Both the position numbers and the translations under genes were made by a program. A stretch of DNA of 64,000 nt, taken from RGIG8745 sp045576655 (GTDB lineage: Bacteria > Bacteroidota > Bacteroidia > Bacteroidales > Bacteroidaceae). The stretch is taken from positions 27,132-91,131 of the forward strand of contig JAZNGW010000006.1 in NCBI GenBank assembly GCA_045576655.1, in the 5' to 3' direction. This document shows positions 33,173-41,967 of this stretch, piece by piece. The notes under the pieces were generated by a model. The model had not been told where the DNA came from. It ran no database searches and worked only from the letters and a program-made list of their open reading frames with translations. Positions within the stretch are counted from its first letter, which is position 1. The number at the start of each line of letters is the position of its first letter.

Positions 33173-34813
33173 ATGAAAAAAGCACTAATCATCGCCTTCA
33201 TGGCCCTCGCCAACATTTTGGTGACCAATGCGCAGAAACGCATAGAACTGACCAGTGACATTCCGTACCGCACAGGGGAAAGCAAATCGTGGGTTCTCGA
33301 CATCGCAAGCCCAGCCAACTTCGGCGAAGAAGGCCTTCGCCCTGCCATAGTCATTGTGCACGGAGGAGCATGGAGCGCAGGCTCAAAGACCGACGCCGTG
33401 TACCGCGACCTGCTCATCTATTATGCTCTGCAAGGCTATGTGACCCTCTCCGTAGAGTATCGTTTCGTGCAGGAAGCACCATTCCCTGCCTGCATCTCAG
33501 ACGTGAAATGTGCAGTGCGCTGGCTCAAAGCCCACGCAAAGGAACTGCGCGTCGACCCTGAACGAATCGGCGTATACGGACATTCGGCAGGCGCACACCT
33601 CTCGCTCATGCTCGCCTGCTCTGCCGACAACAAGGAACTTGAGGGCGACGGCCCTTGGCAGGAGTTCAGCAGCAGCGTGACTTGTGCTGCGGCAGGCGCA
33701 CCGCCTACCGAGATAGGCAATCCAAACATACCATGGGCAAAGCATCCTGAATGGTGGCCTATAGGCTATTTCACCCCTAAGGCTGCCCCTATGCTCATAC
33801 TGCAAGGCTACGAAGACCCTTTAGTAAGAGAGAAACTCACCACAGACTATGTGCAGAAAATGCAGAAGGCAGGAGGCAACGTGCAGTATATCAGAGTGCA
33901 CGGCAACCATGACGTGGCATACAACGCCGCCCTTGAGTTTACCCGCCCTGCCATGGACGCATTCTTCGCACGCCATCTAAAAAATCCTAATCCGGCTGTC
34001 ACGCTCAACCAGCTTAAGGTTGTCGACGGTGGCGGCAGCGGACGCTTCAAGGCTGCAGCGGTTGAAGAACTCTCATTGCCAGGCTACGTTGTGTATCGCC
34101 CTGCACAAATGGGACAGGCAACTCAACGCGGCCAAAAACTTCCGGTAATGGTATTTGCCAACGGCGGATGCAACGACACATCGATAACCCACGAGCGAGT
34201 GCTCAGCGAGATTGCCTCACATGGTTATATCGTAATAGCGGTAGGACCTATGCAGTGGAACATCAACGACCGTAAAATCAACCACACCCCTGACGGCAAA
34301 CTCCTCACTAATGCCATTGACTGGGTTGTGGCGCAGAACGCCGATGCTAACAGCGCCTACTACAACAAGGTCGACACGGAGAACATAGCACTGGGCGGCC
34401 AGTCATGCGGAGGAGCGCAACTGCTCACAGTGGCAAGCGATGCACGCATCAAGACATACATGATGTTCAACAGCGGAATGGGCGACATGCAAATGGCTGG
34501 AGCAAGCAAGAAATCGCTCAAGCAGTTGCACGCCCCAATCATCTACATCGTGGGCGACAAGGAAGACATAGCATACGCCAACGCCCTGAAGGACTACGAT
34601 CGCATCAAGAGCGTACCCGTAGCCTTTGCCAACCTGTCACACGGCGGTCATATGGGAACCTTCGGTGAGGAGTTTGGCGGTTCGTTCTCGAAGATGGCAC
34701 TGAAGTGGCTCGACTGGCAACTTAAGGGAAAGACCGACAACGCCGCAGTGTTCACAGAAGCGCAATTGGCAGAATTCAGCGGATGGACAATGAAAGCAAA
34801 GAACTTCGAATAA
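33173..34813 (+). CDS. Secreted protein with two alpha/beta-hydrolase (esterase-like) domains
   Basis: 546 aa from the ATG at 33173 (a TTG at 33152 is upstream), with signal peptide MKKALIIAFMALANILVTNAQ. Domain 1 (~22-270) has the oxyanion HGGAW motif, the nucleophile elbow GHSAG, and a late His in HGNHDVAY; this is BD-FAE/carboxylesterase-like. Domain 2 (~280-546) has a second elbow GGQSCGG, an Asp in GDKEDIAY and a His in HGGHMG, resembling dienelactone or cutinase-like hydrolases. Both triads look complete. A role in deacylating plant polysaccharides is inferred from the pectinesterase upstream. Confidence 0.82.
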   Translation: MKKALIIAFMALANILVTNAQKRIELTSDIPYRTGESKSWVLDIASPANFGEEGLRPAIVIVHGGAWSAGSKTDAVYRDLLIYYALQGYVTLSVEYRFVQEAPFPACISDVKCAVRWLKAHAKELRVDPERIGVYGHSAGAHLSLMLACSADNKELEGDGPWQEFSSSVTCAAAGAPPTEIGNPNIPWAKHPEWWPIGYFTPKAAPMLILQGYEDPLVREKLTTDYVQKMQKAGGNVQYIRVHGNHDVAYNAALEFTRPAMDAFFARHLKNPNPAVTLNQLKVVDGGGSGRFKAAAVEELSLPGYVVYRPAQMGQATQRGQKLPVMVFANGGCNDTSITHERVLSEIASHGYIVIAVGPMQWNINDRKINHTPDGKLLTNAIDWVVAQNADANSAYYNKVDTENIALGGQSCGGAQLLTVASDARIKTYMMFNSGMGDMQMAGASKKSLKQLHAPIIYIVGDKEDIAYANALKDYDRIKSVPVAFANLSHGGHMGTFGEEFGGSFSKMALKWLDWQLKGKTDNAAVFTEAQLAEFSGWTMKAKNFE

Positions 34814-34860
34814 AGACTCTCTTGCAGAGGAAAATAAAGAACAGGAAGGAGGACCTGCCG

Positions 34861-35961
34861 TCATTGGAGGCAGTAGAGAGAAGGGATTCCGTCCGCACGG
34901 GTCTCAATGGCGAGAGGATAAGGGATGTTGTCGGTGAAAAGCATGCCCGTTCCCAGTCCTTGAGGGATAATAGGCCGCTGTGCCTTGTCGGCGCACTCTG
35001 TTAATGACCCGCCTTCCTGAAGCATTGCACACCAGTGGGCAATGGCATTCAGCCCGACGTTGCTTTCGAGCGCAGAAGTAGCCCACCAACCTATACCACG
35101 CATTTCAGCCATCTCTATCCATTGCTCGCTTCCGCAGAAGCCGCCATGAAGGGATGGCTTTAATATTATATAATGCGGACGGATAGTGTCGAGAAGTTCA
35201 GCCTTGCGCACTGAGGCGTTCACACCGATGAGTTCCTCGTCGAGGGCGATTGGCAGAGGCGTACTTTCACACAGTCTTCCCATCGCCTCCCACTGTCCGG
35301 CAGCGATAGGTTGTTCTATGGAGTGGAGGTCGAGACGCGCCAACTGGTCAAGTTTGCGCATTGCGTCATCGCCAGGACGGAAGGCGCCATTGGCATCAAC
35401 CCTGAGTTCGATGTCGGCAGAGCTGTAGCGCGAACGTATCTTCTTGAGCAACTGCAGTTCGTCGTCGAAGTTGATGGCGCCTATCTTGAGTTTCACGCAC
35501 TGGAACCCGTCACGCAGTTTCTCATCTATTCGCATCTGCATCTCTTCGTATGTGCCCATCCAGATTAGCCCGTTGATACAGATGCCCCTTTCTCCACGAG
35601 CAAAAGCCGTGTCGGACAGGCTGACGGAACGGCGATTGTAGTGCCACAGTGCCGATTCCAGTCCGAAGAGCATGGAAGGCAGGTTGCGCAGTCCTTCATC
35701 ATGGCGCAGATTCTCCAGCGTGAGTTCGCCCGAAGCAACCTTAGCGGCATAAGTAGTGAGCAACTCCTCGTACTCCGCATCGGGCATGTCGTCGCAACTC
35801 AGTTTTGGCAACGGCGCACACTCGCCCACTCCGCAATGAGCTGCATCGGCATCATCGCTAAGAGTGACGTACCACACCTTTCGCTCTGTATACACCCCGC
35901 GCGAGGTACCTGCCCTCTGCTTGAAGTGGAGGATATGTTGCCTGATGTCAAACTGCATCAT
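34861..35961 (-). CDS. menC: o-Succinylbenzoate synthase (enolase superfamily)
   Basis: 366 aa. The capping domain is followed by the TIM-barrel with the second Lys of the KxK motif in VKLKIGA, metal ligands in RVDANGAF, SIEQPIA and IALDEEL, and the other catalytic Lys in YIILKPSLHGG. The signature GVGECAPLPKL is typical of Bacteroidetes MenC. It dehydrates SHCHC to o-succinylbenzoate in menaquinone synthesis. No other men gene is in the window. The dipeptide epimerase branch of the superfamily is the main alternative. Confidence 0.85.
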   Translation of the reverse strand: MMQFDIRQHILHFKQRAGTSRGVYTERKVWYVTLSDDADAAHCGVGECAPLPKLSCDDMPDAEYEELLTTYAAKVASGELTLENLRHDEGLRNLPSMLFGLESALWHYNRRSVSLSDTAFARGERGICINGLIWMGTYEEMQMRIDEKLRDGFQCVKLKIGAINFDDELQLLKKIRSRYSSADIELRVDANGAFRPGDDAMRKLDQLARLDLHSIEQPIAAGQWEAMGRLCESTPLPIALDEELIGVNASVRKAELLDTIRPHYIILKPSLHGGFCGSEQWIEMAEMRGIGWWATSALESNVGLNAIAHWCAMLQEGGSLTECADKAQRPIIPQGLGTGMLFTDNIPYPLAIETRADGIPSLYCLQ

Positions 35962-35983
35962 TGCCTGACTTTTTGGGGTTAGT

Positions 35984-36050
35984 CTTTAAGGTCAATTGGG
36001 ACTTTAAGGTCATTTGGGCAAGTTCCCGTTACCGTTATCGTTACCGTTAG
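35984..36050. repeat. Low-complexity composite repeat (copy 1)
   Basis: Two 18-bp near-identical direct repeats begin with CTTTAAGGTCA at 35984 and 36002. They are followed by a hexamer-like run CCGTTACCGTTATCG continuing to 36050. The same two-part structure occurs inverted at 41853-41966. Confidence 0.55.
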
Positions 36051-36053
36051 AAA

Positions 36054-36080
36054 TTCCCCCCTGGGGGAGTTAGAGGGGGC
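36054..36080. repeat. C-run/G-run hairpin repeat, copy e
   Basis: TTCCCCCC-t-GGGGGAG followed by TTAGAGGGGGC, just downstream of the S9 peptidase stop. Confidence 0.55.
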
Positions 36081-36082
36081 TT

Positions 36083-38218
36083 TTACTTCAGATGATCGTC
36101 GAAGTAGCGGCTGATGTGCTCGTGCAGATGCACCCTGTCAGTGCCCATCATGTTGTGGCCGTCGCCAGGGTAGATGAAGAGGTCAGGATGAGTGCCGGCA
36201 TCGATGCATGCACGAAGGAATGCGTAAGTGTGCTGAGGCACGCAAACTGGGTCGTTGCCGCCGTGGATGACGAGCAGGCGGCCTTTCAGATTGCCTGCCT
36301 TGCCGAGCAACGATGCGTTGGCGTAGCCTTCAGGATTGCTCTGCGGAGTGTCCATATAGCGCTCGCCGTACATCACCTCGTAGTATTTCCAGTCGATGAC
36401 TGGTCCGCCTGCCACTCCCACCTTGAACACGTCGGGATAGGTGGTCATGAGGCTTGCTGTCATGAATCCGCCGAAACTCCATCCGTGAACTCCGAGACGG
36501 TCGCCGTCGACGTAAGGCAGACTCTTCAGATACTCCACGCCCTTAATCTGGTCCTTCATCTCCTCCACGCCGAGATTGCGGAATGTGGCTTGCTCAAACT
36601 CAAGCCCGCGGTGCTCGCTGCCTCGGTTGTCGAGACAGAACATGACGTACCCCTTCTGCGCCATCCATACGTCCCATCCGCGCACTCCGTAGTGGCGCGA
36701 AGCGTCGACGTTGTGTGCGTGAGGTCCGCCGTAGACATATACGATAGCAGGATATTTCTTAGCAGGGTCAAAGTCGGTAGGCAGAAGCAGACGATAGTAG
36801 AGGTCGGTCTTGCCGTCGGCAGCCTTGATAGTGCCGAGCTTTATTTCAGGAGTCTTGTAGGCGTCCCACGGTTCGTCAGCAGTGAGCAGATTGACAGCCT
36901 TGCCGCCTGCAGCAGTAGGAACGATGTCGATGTTGCGGGCCTTCTTTGGCGACGAATACATGTCTGCGACGTATGTGCCCGAAGCGGAGAGGGAGGCTGT
37001 GTGCCATCCCTCGCGCGAACCTACCGGATTGCGGCGTCCCTTCATGTCGACGCTCCACACGGTCTTGCCTATCGGACTGCCCTCGTTGCTGGTGTAGACG
37101 ATGGTTTTCTTCGCCGTATTGAAGCCGAGCATGTCAATCACCTCGTACTTGCCTTCGGTGAGTTGGCGGAGTTGCTTGCCTTCGACCGAATAGAGATAGA
37201 TGTGGTTATAGCCTGCGTTGCGGCTCTGATAGATGAACTTGTCCTCGTCCCAAGGAAGGAAGACTATTGGGTGCATCGGTTCGATGTACTTGTCGTTCTT
37301 CTCCTCGAAGAGAACAGCCTTCTTCTCGCCTGTCTGCGCATCGTATGCCACAAGTTGGGCATGGGTCTGGTCGCGATTGAGTTCGATGACGTAGAGTGTC
37401 TGTTCGTCAGGACTCCACGCTATGTTGGTGAAGTAGCGGTCGGTAGGGTCGCCTGTGTTCAGATAGGTGGTCTTCTGCGCCTCTACATCATAGATGCCCA
37501 CGCTGACCTTATGGCTCGCCTCGCCCGCCATCGGGTACTTGTCGGGAACCACTGTGGCACAGCGGGTTGTCATGTCGACCTGAGGAAATGCCGCCACCAT
37601 CGACTGGTCCATTCGGTAGAAAGCGAGCAACTTGCCCGACGGACTCCAGAACGTGCCTTTCTCGATGCCGAACTCGTTGCGGTGGACCGCCTCGCCATAG
37701 ACGAGGTCGATGCTTCCGTCGATGCTCACCGCCAAGGTCTTGCCGTCAGCAGTTGTCACGTACAGGTTGTAGTCCTTGGTGTATGCTGTGTTGCGGCTCA
37801 CGGAGTGCCAATCCTTGTTTTGCGCACCGGTCTCCACAGCCGACTGCCAAACCTGCTTCTTCTGCTTCCAGTCGATGAGGTTGCCGTCGATATTCACTAT
37901 CGTCTCTCCGGCATAAGGGAAAGTAGCATAATAGAGGTGGTGCACCTTCTTGTCGCCCAACGCCTCGTTCACATCGCCGAGAGTGAATAGCACCGTCTCG
38001 GCGCCAGTCTTCTTGTCGACCGTGCGGCAGTCGTCAATTCCGAGGTGCACGCACTCATCGCCCCACCATTCCGTATATTTCATTTCAGGAACGAGATTCC
38101 TGTATGTGCCGCCTCCTGGTATGAGATCTTCCAACGTGAATAACTTTTTTTCCTGTCCCATAGTCATTGCTGTCATCGCTGCGAATATCGCCATCAGCAG
38201 CGCTCTTAGTCTGTTCAT
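36083..38218 (-). CDS. S9 family (dipeptidyl peptidase IV-like) serine peptidase
   Basis: 711 aa with a signal peptide (MNRLRALLMAIFAAMTAMTMG). An N-terminal beta-propeller (~60-450) contains the DPP IV-type substrate-binding sequence and repeated Asp-box-like SPDEQ blades. The C-terminal hydrolase has VYGGPHAHNV, the nucleophile in HGWSFGGFMT, the Asp in GGNDPVC and the His in GDGHNMMG. It removes N-terminal X-Pro dipeptides in the periplasm, as in other Bacteroidales. A -7 box TATATTTG lies about 40 bp upstream. It is divergent from dxs. Confidence 0.93.
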   Translation of the reverse strand: MNRLRALLMAIFAAMTAMTMGQEKKLFTLEDLIPGGGTYRNLVPEMKYTEWWGDECVHLGIDDCRTVDKKTGAETVLFTLGDVNEALGDKKVHHLYYATFPYAGETIVNIDGNLIDWKQKKQVWQSAVETGAQNKDWHSVSRNTAYTKDYNLYVTTADGKTLAVSIDGSIDLVYGEAVHRNEFGIEKGTFWSPSGKLLAFYRMDQSMVAAFPQVDMTTRCATVVPDKYPMAGEASHKVSVGIYDVEAQKTTYLNTGDPTDRYFTNIAWSPDEQTLYVIELNRDQTHAQLVAYDAQTGEKKAVLFEEKNDKYIEPMHPIVFLPWDEDKFIYQSRNAGYNHIYLYSVEGKQLRQLTEGKYEVIDMLGFNTAKKTIVYTSNEGSPIGKTVWSVDMKGRRNPVGSREGWHTASLSASGTYVADMYSSPKKARNIDIVPTAAGGKAVNLLTADEPWDAYKTPEIKLGTIKAADGKTDLYYRLLLPTDFDPAKKYPAIVYVYGGPHAHNVDASRHYGVRGWDVWMAQKGYVMFCLDNRGSEHRGLEFEQATFRNLGVEEMKDQIKGVEYLKSLPYVDGDRLGVHGWSFGGFMTASLMTTYPDVFKVGVAGGPVIDWKYYEVMYGERYMDTPQSNPEGYANASLLGKAGNLKGRLLVIHGGNDPVCVPQHTYAFLRACIDAGTHPDLFIYPGDGHNMMGTDRVHLHEHISRYFDDHLK

Positions 38219-38256
38219 ATTTGCGATAATTTATGTTTTCTCTTGTTATACATCCG

Positions 38257-38264
38257 CAAATATA
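38257..38264 (-). promoter_or_regulatory. Candidate -7 box for the S9 peptidase gene
   Basis: TATATTTG on the minus strand, 38 bp before the ATG. The -33 position is not conserved. Confidence 0.5.
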
Positions 38265-38308
38265 CGCATTTTTTCATTTAAAGCGGACAGACTCACCGCT
38301 TAGGGGGC

Positions 38309-38411
38309 TCTGAAAACTATAAACTCAGACTAAGTACGTACAAACTCAGTCTAAGTATGTACGAACTCAAGCTAAGTTTGTACAAACTCAGACTAAGTTT
38401 ATAACTTCCAC
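38309..38411. repeat. 21-bp palindromic element, copy C (four units)
   Basis: Units at 38318-38338, 38339-38359, 38360-38380 and 38381-38401 with core ACTCAGACTAAGT. The left end TCTGAAAACTATAAA is nearly perfect; the right end TTTATAACTTCCACC is degenerate. Compared with copies A and B, the better-preserved end is on the opposite side, so it may be in the reverse orientation. Confidence 0.85.
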
Positions 38412-38486
38412 CTCGCACAATCAAGATATTTCCCCGCTTCCAGAACTGATTCCTGGCGCAAACCGACGGATTTATACACTATTCTG

Positions 38487-38516
38487 TTCGTTTTTCGTCC
38501 TTTTTTCGTAAGTTTG
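38487..38516 (+). promoter_or_regulatory. Candidate promoter of dxs-trkA-trkH
   Basis: TAAGTTTG (38509-38516) matches TAnnTTTG, with TTCG 18 bp upstream as a weak -33 box. It lies 40 bp before the dxs ATG. Confidence 0.55.
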
Positions 38517-38556
38517 CGTTTGATTACACTAATTTAGGTGTATAGTATACTGAGAA

Positions 38557-40476
38557 ATGGGAGAAAACACCGAATATAAGATTCTGACAAAGATAGATTC
38601 GCCTGCCGACCTGCGCAAGCTGGACGTAAAGGAGCTGCCAGCCCTGTGTGAGGAACTGCGCAACGACATCGTGCGCGAACTGTCGGTCAACCCCGGACAC
38701 CTGGCATCGAGCCTGGGCGTGGTGGAGCTGACCGTGGCGCTGCACTATGTGTTCGACACTCCGCACGACCGAATAGTGTGGGACGTAGGGCACCAAGCCT
38801 ACGGGCACAAAATTCTGACAGGACGCCGCGACAACTTCTGCACCAACCGCAAACTGCACGGTATCAAGCCGTTCCCATTCCCTGCCGAGAGCGAATACGA
38901 CACTTTCTGCTGCGGCCACGCTTCGAACTCCATATCGGCAGCGCTCGGCATGGCCGTTGCGGCACGACTTGAGGGCGAAGACAGAAAGGTGGTGGCAGTC
39001 ATCGGCGACGGCTCAATGAGCGGCGGACTGGCCTTTGAGGGAATCAACAACACCGCCTCAACCCCTAACGACATGCTCATCATCCTGAACGACAACAACA
39101 TGTCGATCGACAACAGCGTAGGAGGAATGAGGCAATACCTCTTGCAACTTACCACCAACTCGACCTACAACCGGATAAGATACAAACTCTCGCAGCGCCT
39201 GCTCAAGTGGGGCATACTCACCGAAAGCCGCCGCAAAGGACTGATACGACTGGGCAACAGCCTCAAGTCAGTGCTCTCGCGCCGCCACAACATGTTTGAA
39301 GGCATGGACATAAGGTACTTCGGATGTATCGACGGACACAACGTAGTGGAGCTCGTGCGCATATTCCGCGCCGTGAAAGACATGAAAGGACCTAAGCTCC
39401 TGCACATCATGACCACCAAAGGCAAGGGATACGCTCCGGCAGAAAAAAACGCCACAATATGGCACGCCCCAGGCAAGTTCGACTGCAAGTCGGGCGAGCG
39501 CCTCGAAGGCAACGGCGAAAACGGCAAGACCGCCCCGAAATTCCAAGACGTATTCGGCCACACACTGCTCGAACTGGCACAGAAGAACGACAAAATCGTA
39601 GGAGTCACACCAGCCATGCCTACAGGTTGCTCCATGAACATAATGATGAACGCCATGCCCGAACGCACCTTTGACGTGGGCATAGCCGAAGGCCATGCAG
39701 TAACCTTCTCCGGAGGAATGGCAAAGGACGGACTGCTGCCGTTCTGCAACATATACTCATCGTTCATGCAGCGCGCCTACGACAACATCATACACGACGC
39801 CGCAATAATGAAACTCAACATGGTGCTCTGCCTGGACCGCGCAGGAATAGTAGGCGAGGACGGACCGACACACCACGGAGCATTCGACCTGGCATATCTG
39901 CGCCCGATACCAAACCTCACCATAGCCTCGCCACTCGACGAGCACGAACTGCGCCACATGATGTACACGGCACAGCTGCCTGACAAAGGCACATTCGTCA
40001 TCCGCTACCCCCGCGGAAGAGGCTCACGCCCCGAATGGCGATGCCAGATTGAAGAATTGCAGGTGGGCAAAGGACGCCAGCTGAAAGAGGGCAAAGACGT
40101 GGCAGTGCTCACACTCGGACCAATCGGAACAGAAGCGTCGCGAGCCATCGTCATGGCCGAAATGACAGCAGCAAACGAAGGGCGCAAACTCAGCGTAGCT
40201 CACTACGACATGCGATTCCTCAAACCAATCGACACAGACATCCTCAACGAAGTAGGACAAAACTTCAGCCACATAATCACCGTTGAAGACGGAGTGAAGA
40301 AAGGCGGACTCGGCAGCGCCGTGCTGGAACACCTCACCGAACAAGGACTAATGGACGGCAAGCGCATAGACTGCCTGGGCATACCCGACGAATTCGTCGA
40401 ACACGGCACAGTGAAGCAACTGTGGAAAATCGTAGGCATAGACGCCGAAACAATAGCAGAAAAGATTTTATCATGA
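38557..40476 (+). CDS. dxs: 1-Deoxy-D-xylulose-5-phosphate synthase
   Basis: 639 aa, a full-length DXS. The thiamine-diphosphate motif is GDGSMSGGLAFEGINN. N-terminal HLASSLGVVELTVALHYVF and DVGHQAYGHKILTGR are typical. The second domain has DRAGIVGEDGPTHHG, with the catalytic Glu and His context. It makes DXP from pyruvate and glyceraldehyde 3-phosphate for isoprenoids. The stop overlaps trkA (ATGA), so it is translationally coupled to potassium uptake genes of unrelated function. Confidence 0.96.
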   Translation: MGENTEYKILTKIDSPADLRKLDVKELPALCEELRNDIVRELSVNPGHLASSLGVVELTVALHYVFDTPHDRIVWDVGHQAYGHKILTGRRDNFCTNRKLHGIKPFPFPAESEYDTFCCGHASNSISAALGMAVAARLEGEDRKVVAVIGDGSMSGGLAFEGINNTASTPNDMLIILNDNNMSIDNSVGGMRQYLLQLTTNSTYNRIRYKLSQRLLKWGILTESRRKGLIRLGNSLKSVLSRRHNMFEGMDIRYFGCIDGHNVVELVRIFRAVKDMKGPKLLHIMTTKGKGYAPAEKNATIWHAPGKFDCKSGERLEGNGENGKTAPKFQDVFGHTLLELAQKNDKIVGVTPAMPTGCSMNIMMNAMPERTFDVGIAEGHAVTFSGGMAKDGLLPFCNIYSSFMQRAYDNIIHDAAIMKLNMVLCLDRAGIVGEDGPTHHGAFDLAYLRPIPNLTIASPLDEHELRHMMYTAQLPDKGTFVIRYPRGRGSRPEWRCQIEELQVGKGRQLKEGKDVAVLTLGPIGTEASRAIVMAEMTAANEGRKLSVAHYDMRFLKPIDTDILNEVGQNFSHIITVEDGVKKGGLGSAVLEHLTEQGLMDGKRIDCLGIPDEFVEHGTVKQLWKIVGIDAETIAEKILS

Positions 40477-41849
40477 ACATAATCATTGCCGGAGCGGGAG
40501 CCGTAGGCACACACCTGGCACGACTCTTGTCGAACGAAAACCTAAGCGTAGTACTCATCGATGAAAGCGAGGACAAACTGAGCAAACTCAACAACGACCT
40601 CGACATCATGACGCTCAACGTGGCACCGACATCCATCAACGGACTGAAAAACGCCGGAATCGGAAACGCCGACCTCTTCATCGCTGTCACCCCAAACGAG
40701 AGCGAAAACCTCACGTGCTGCATGCTGGCAAAACAACTCGGAGCCAAGCGAACCGTAGCGCGAGTGGACAACTACGAGTACATGAAACAGGAAAACCGCT
40801 ACCTCTTTGAAAGTATCGGAATAGAAATGCTCATCTACCCCGAACTGCTCGCCGCAAAAGAAATAGCCGACTCGGCACGCTACAGCTGGGTGCGCCAGTG
40901 GTGGGACTTCAACAACGGCGACCTCGTGCTAATCAGCGTAAAGATGCACGACGGCAACCCTAAGTACGACAAAGAGATAAGCAACGAGAAAAACCAGCTC
41001 GTAGGACGCACCCTGAAAAACATCGGCATGGACGGCCACAAATTCCACGTCATCGCAATAAAGCGAAACGGAGAAACGGTAGTGCCATACGGTGACGAAA
41101 AAATCATGCCGCGCGACCTCGTCTTCTTCATGACCACCCGCGACGAGATAGACAACATACGCCACCTCGTAGGAAAGGACGACTACCCAAGCGTACACAA
41201 CATAATGATAATAGGCGGAGGAAAACTCAGCGTCAGAACCGACTGGGCACTGCCCGACAACATGAACGTGAAGATAGTGGAACCCGACATGGAACGTTGC
41301 GAACAACTGGGCAAAATGCTCAAAAACAAAACCCTCGTCATCAACGGCGAAGGACACGACATGGGACTCCTCAACGACGAAGGCTTTGAAAACCTCGACG
41401 CCTTCATCTCACTCACGTCAAACGACGAAGAAAACATACTCGCCTGCATAGCGGCACGCAGAAAAGGAATCAGGAAAACCATCGCACAAGTGGAAAACCT
41501 CGACTACCTCGACATGGCAGAAGATCTCGACGTAGGAACCATCATAAACAAAAAGACCATAGCCGCCAGCCACATCTACCAGCTGCTGCTCAAAGCGGCA
41601 GTCGACAACGTAAAGATGCTCACCGTGGCAGACGCCGACGTGGCAGAGTTCGTCGTAAAGAAAAACTCAAAAGTGACCAAGAACCCAGTGATGAAGCTCG
41701 GACTGCCCCACGGAGTAAACATCGGTGGAGTGATACGCAATGGCAAAGGCATGCTCGTACAAGGAAGCACCAGACTCCAAGAAGACGACCGAGTAGTCGT
41801 GTTCTGCATAGGTTCGACACTCAAGAAACTCGACAAATACTTCAAATAG
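40473..41849 (+). CDS. trkA: Trk system potassium transporter peripheral subunit TrkA
   Basis: 458 aa from the ATG at 40473. It has two tandem RCK modules. The first Rossmann motif is GAGAVGTHLARLL, with the acidic end of strand 2 in VVLIDES. The second begins IMIIGGGKLS with VKIVEPD. TrkA_C domains follow each (around 135-220 and 370-458). It binds nucleotides and gates TrkH at the inner face of the membrane. It is followed by trkH after 118 bp. Confidence 0.94.
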   Translation: MNIIIAGAGAVGTHLARLLSNENLSVVLIDESEDKLSKLNNDLDIMTLNVAPTSINGLKNAGIGNADLFIAVTPNESENLTCCMLAKQLGAKRTVARVDNYEYMKQENRYLFESIGIEMLIYPELLAAKEIADSARYSWVRQWWDFNNGDLVLISVKMHDGNPKYDKEISNEKNQLVGRTLKNIGMDGHKFHVIAIKRNGETVVPYGDEKIMPRDLVFFMTTRDEIDNIRHLVGKDDYPSVHNIMIIGGGKLSVRTDWALPDNMNVKIVEPDMERCEQLGKMLKNKTLVINGEGHDMGLLNDEGFENLDAFISLTSNDEENILACIAARRKGIRKTIAQVENLDYLDMAEDLDVGTIINKKTIAASHIYQLLLKAAVDNVKMLTVADADVAEFVVKKNSKVTKNPVMKLGLPHGVNIGGVIRNGKGMLVQGSTRLQEDDRVVVFCIGSTLKKLDKYFK

Positions 41850-41852
41850 AAC

Positions 41853-41966
41853 TAACGAGAACGATAACGGGAACAGGAACGATACCCCCAAGACCCTAAG
41901 GCCCCAAAAGACCTTAAGGACCTTAAAGACTTTAAAGAACCCTAACCATTAAACCCTAACCATCAC
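41853..41966. repeat. Low-complexity composite repeat (copy 2, inverted)
   Basis: AACGAGAACGATAACGGGAAC followed by GACCTTAAGGACCTTAAAG-type units and then two CCCTAACCATTAAA-like units. Its reverse complement repeats the order seen at 35984-36050 (CTTTAAGGTC units, then GTTCCCGTTATCG). It fills the trkA-trkH gap up to the GTG start of trkH. Confidence 0.55.
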
Positions 41967-41967
41967 A

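Larger units (their letters stand above)
38219..38556. other. Divergent intergenic region with 21-bp array
   Basis: 338 bp between the S9 peptidase (minus) and dxs (plus). It contains a promoter on each side and the four-unit array C in the middle. No gene. Confidence 0.55.

Noticed and set aside
36092..37990. A 632-aa open frame on the plus strand opposite the S9 peptidase
   Set aside because: It lies wholly antisense to a gene with intact catalytic motifs and has a His/Val/Leu-rich composition typical of antisense frames. No domain is recognisable.
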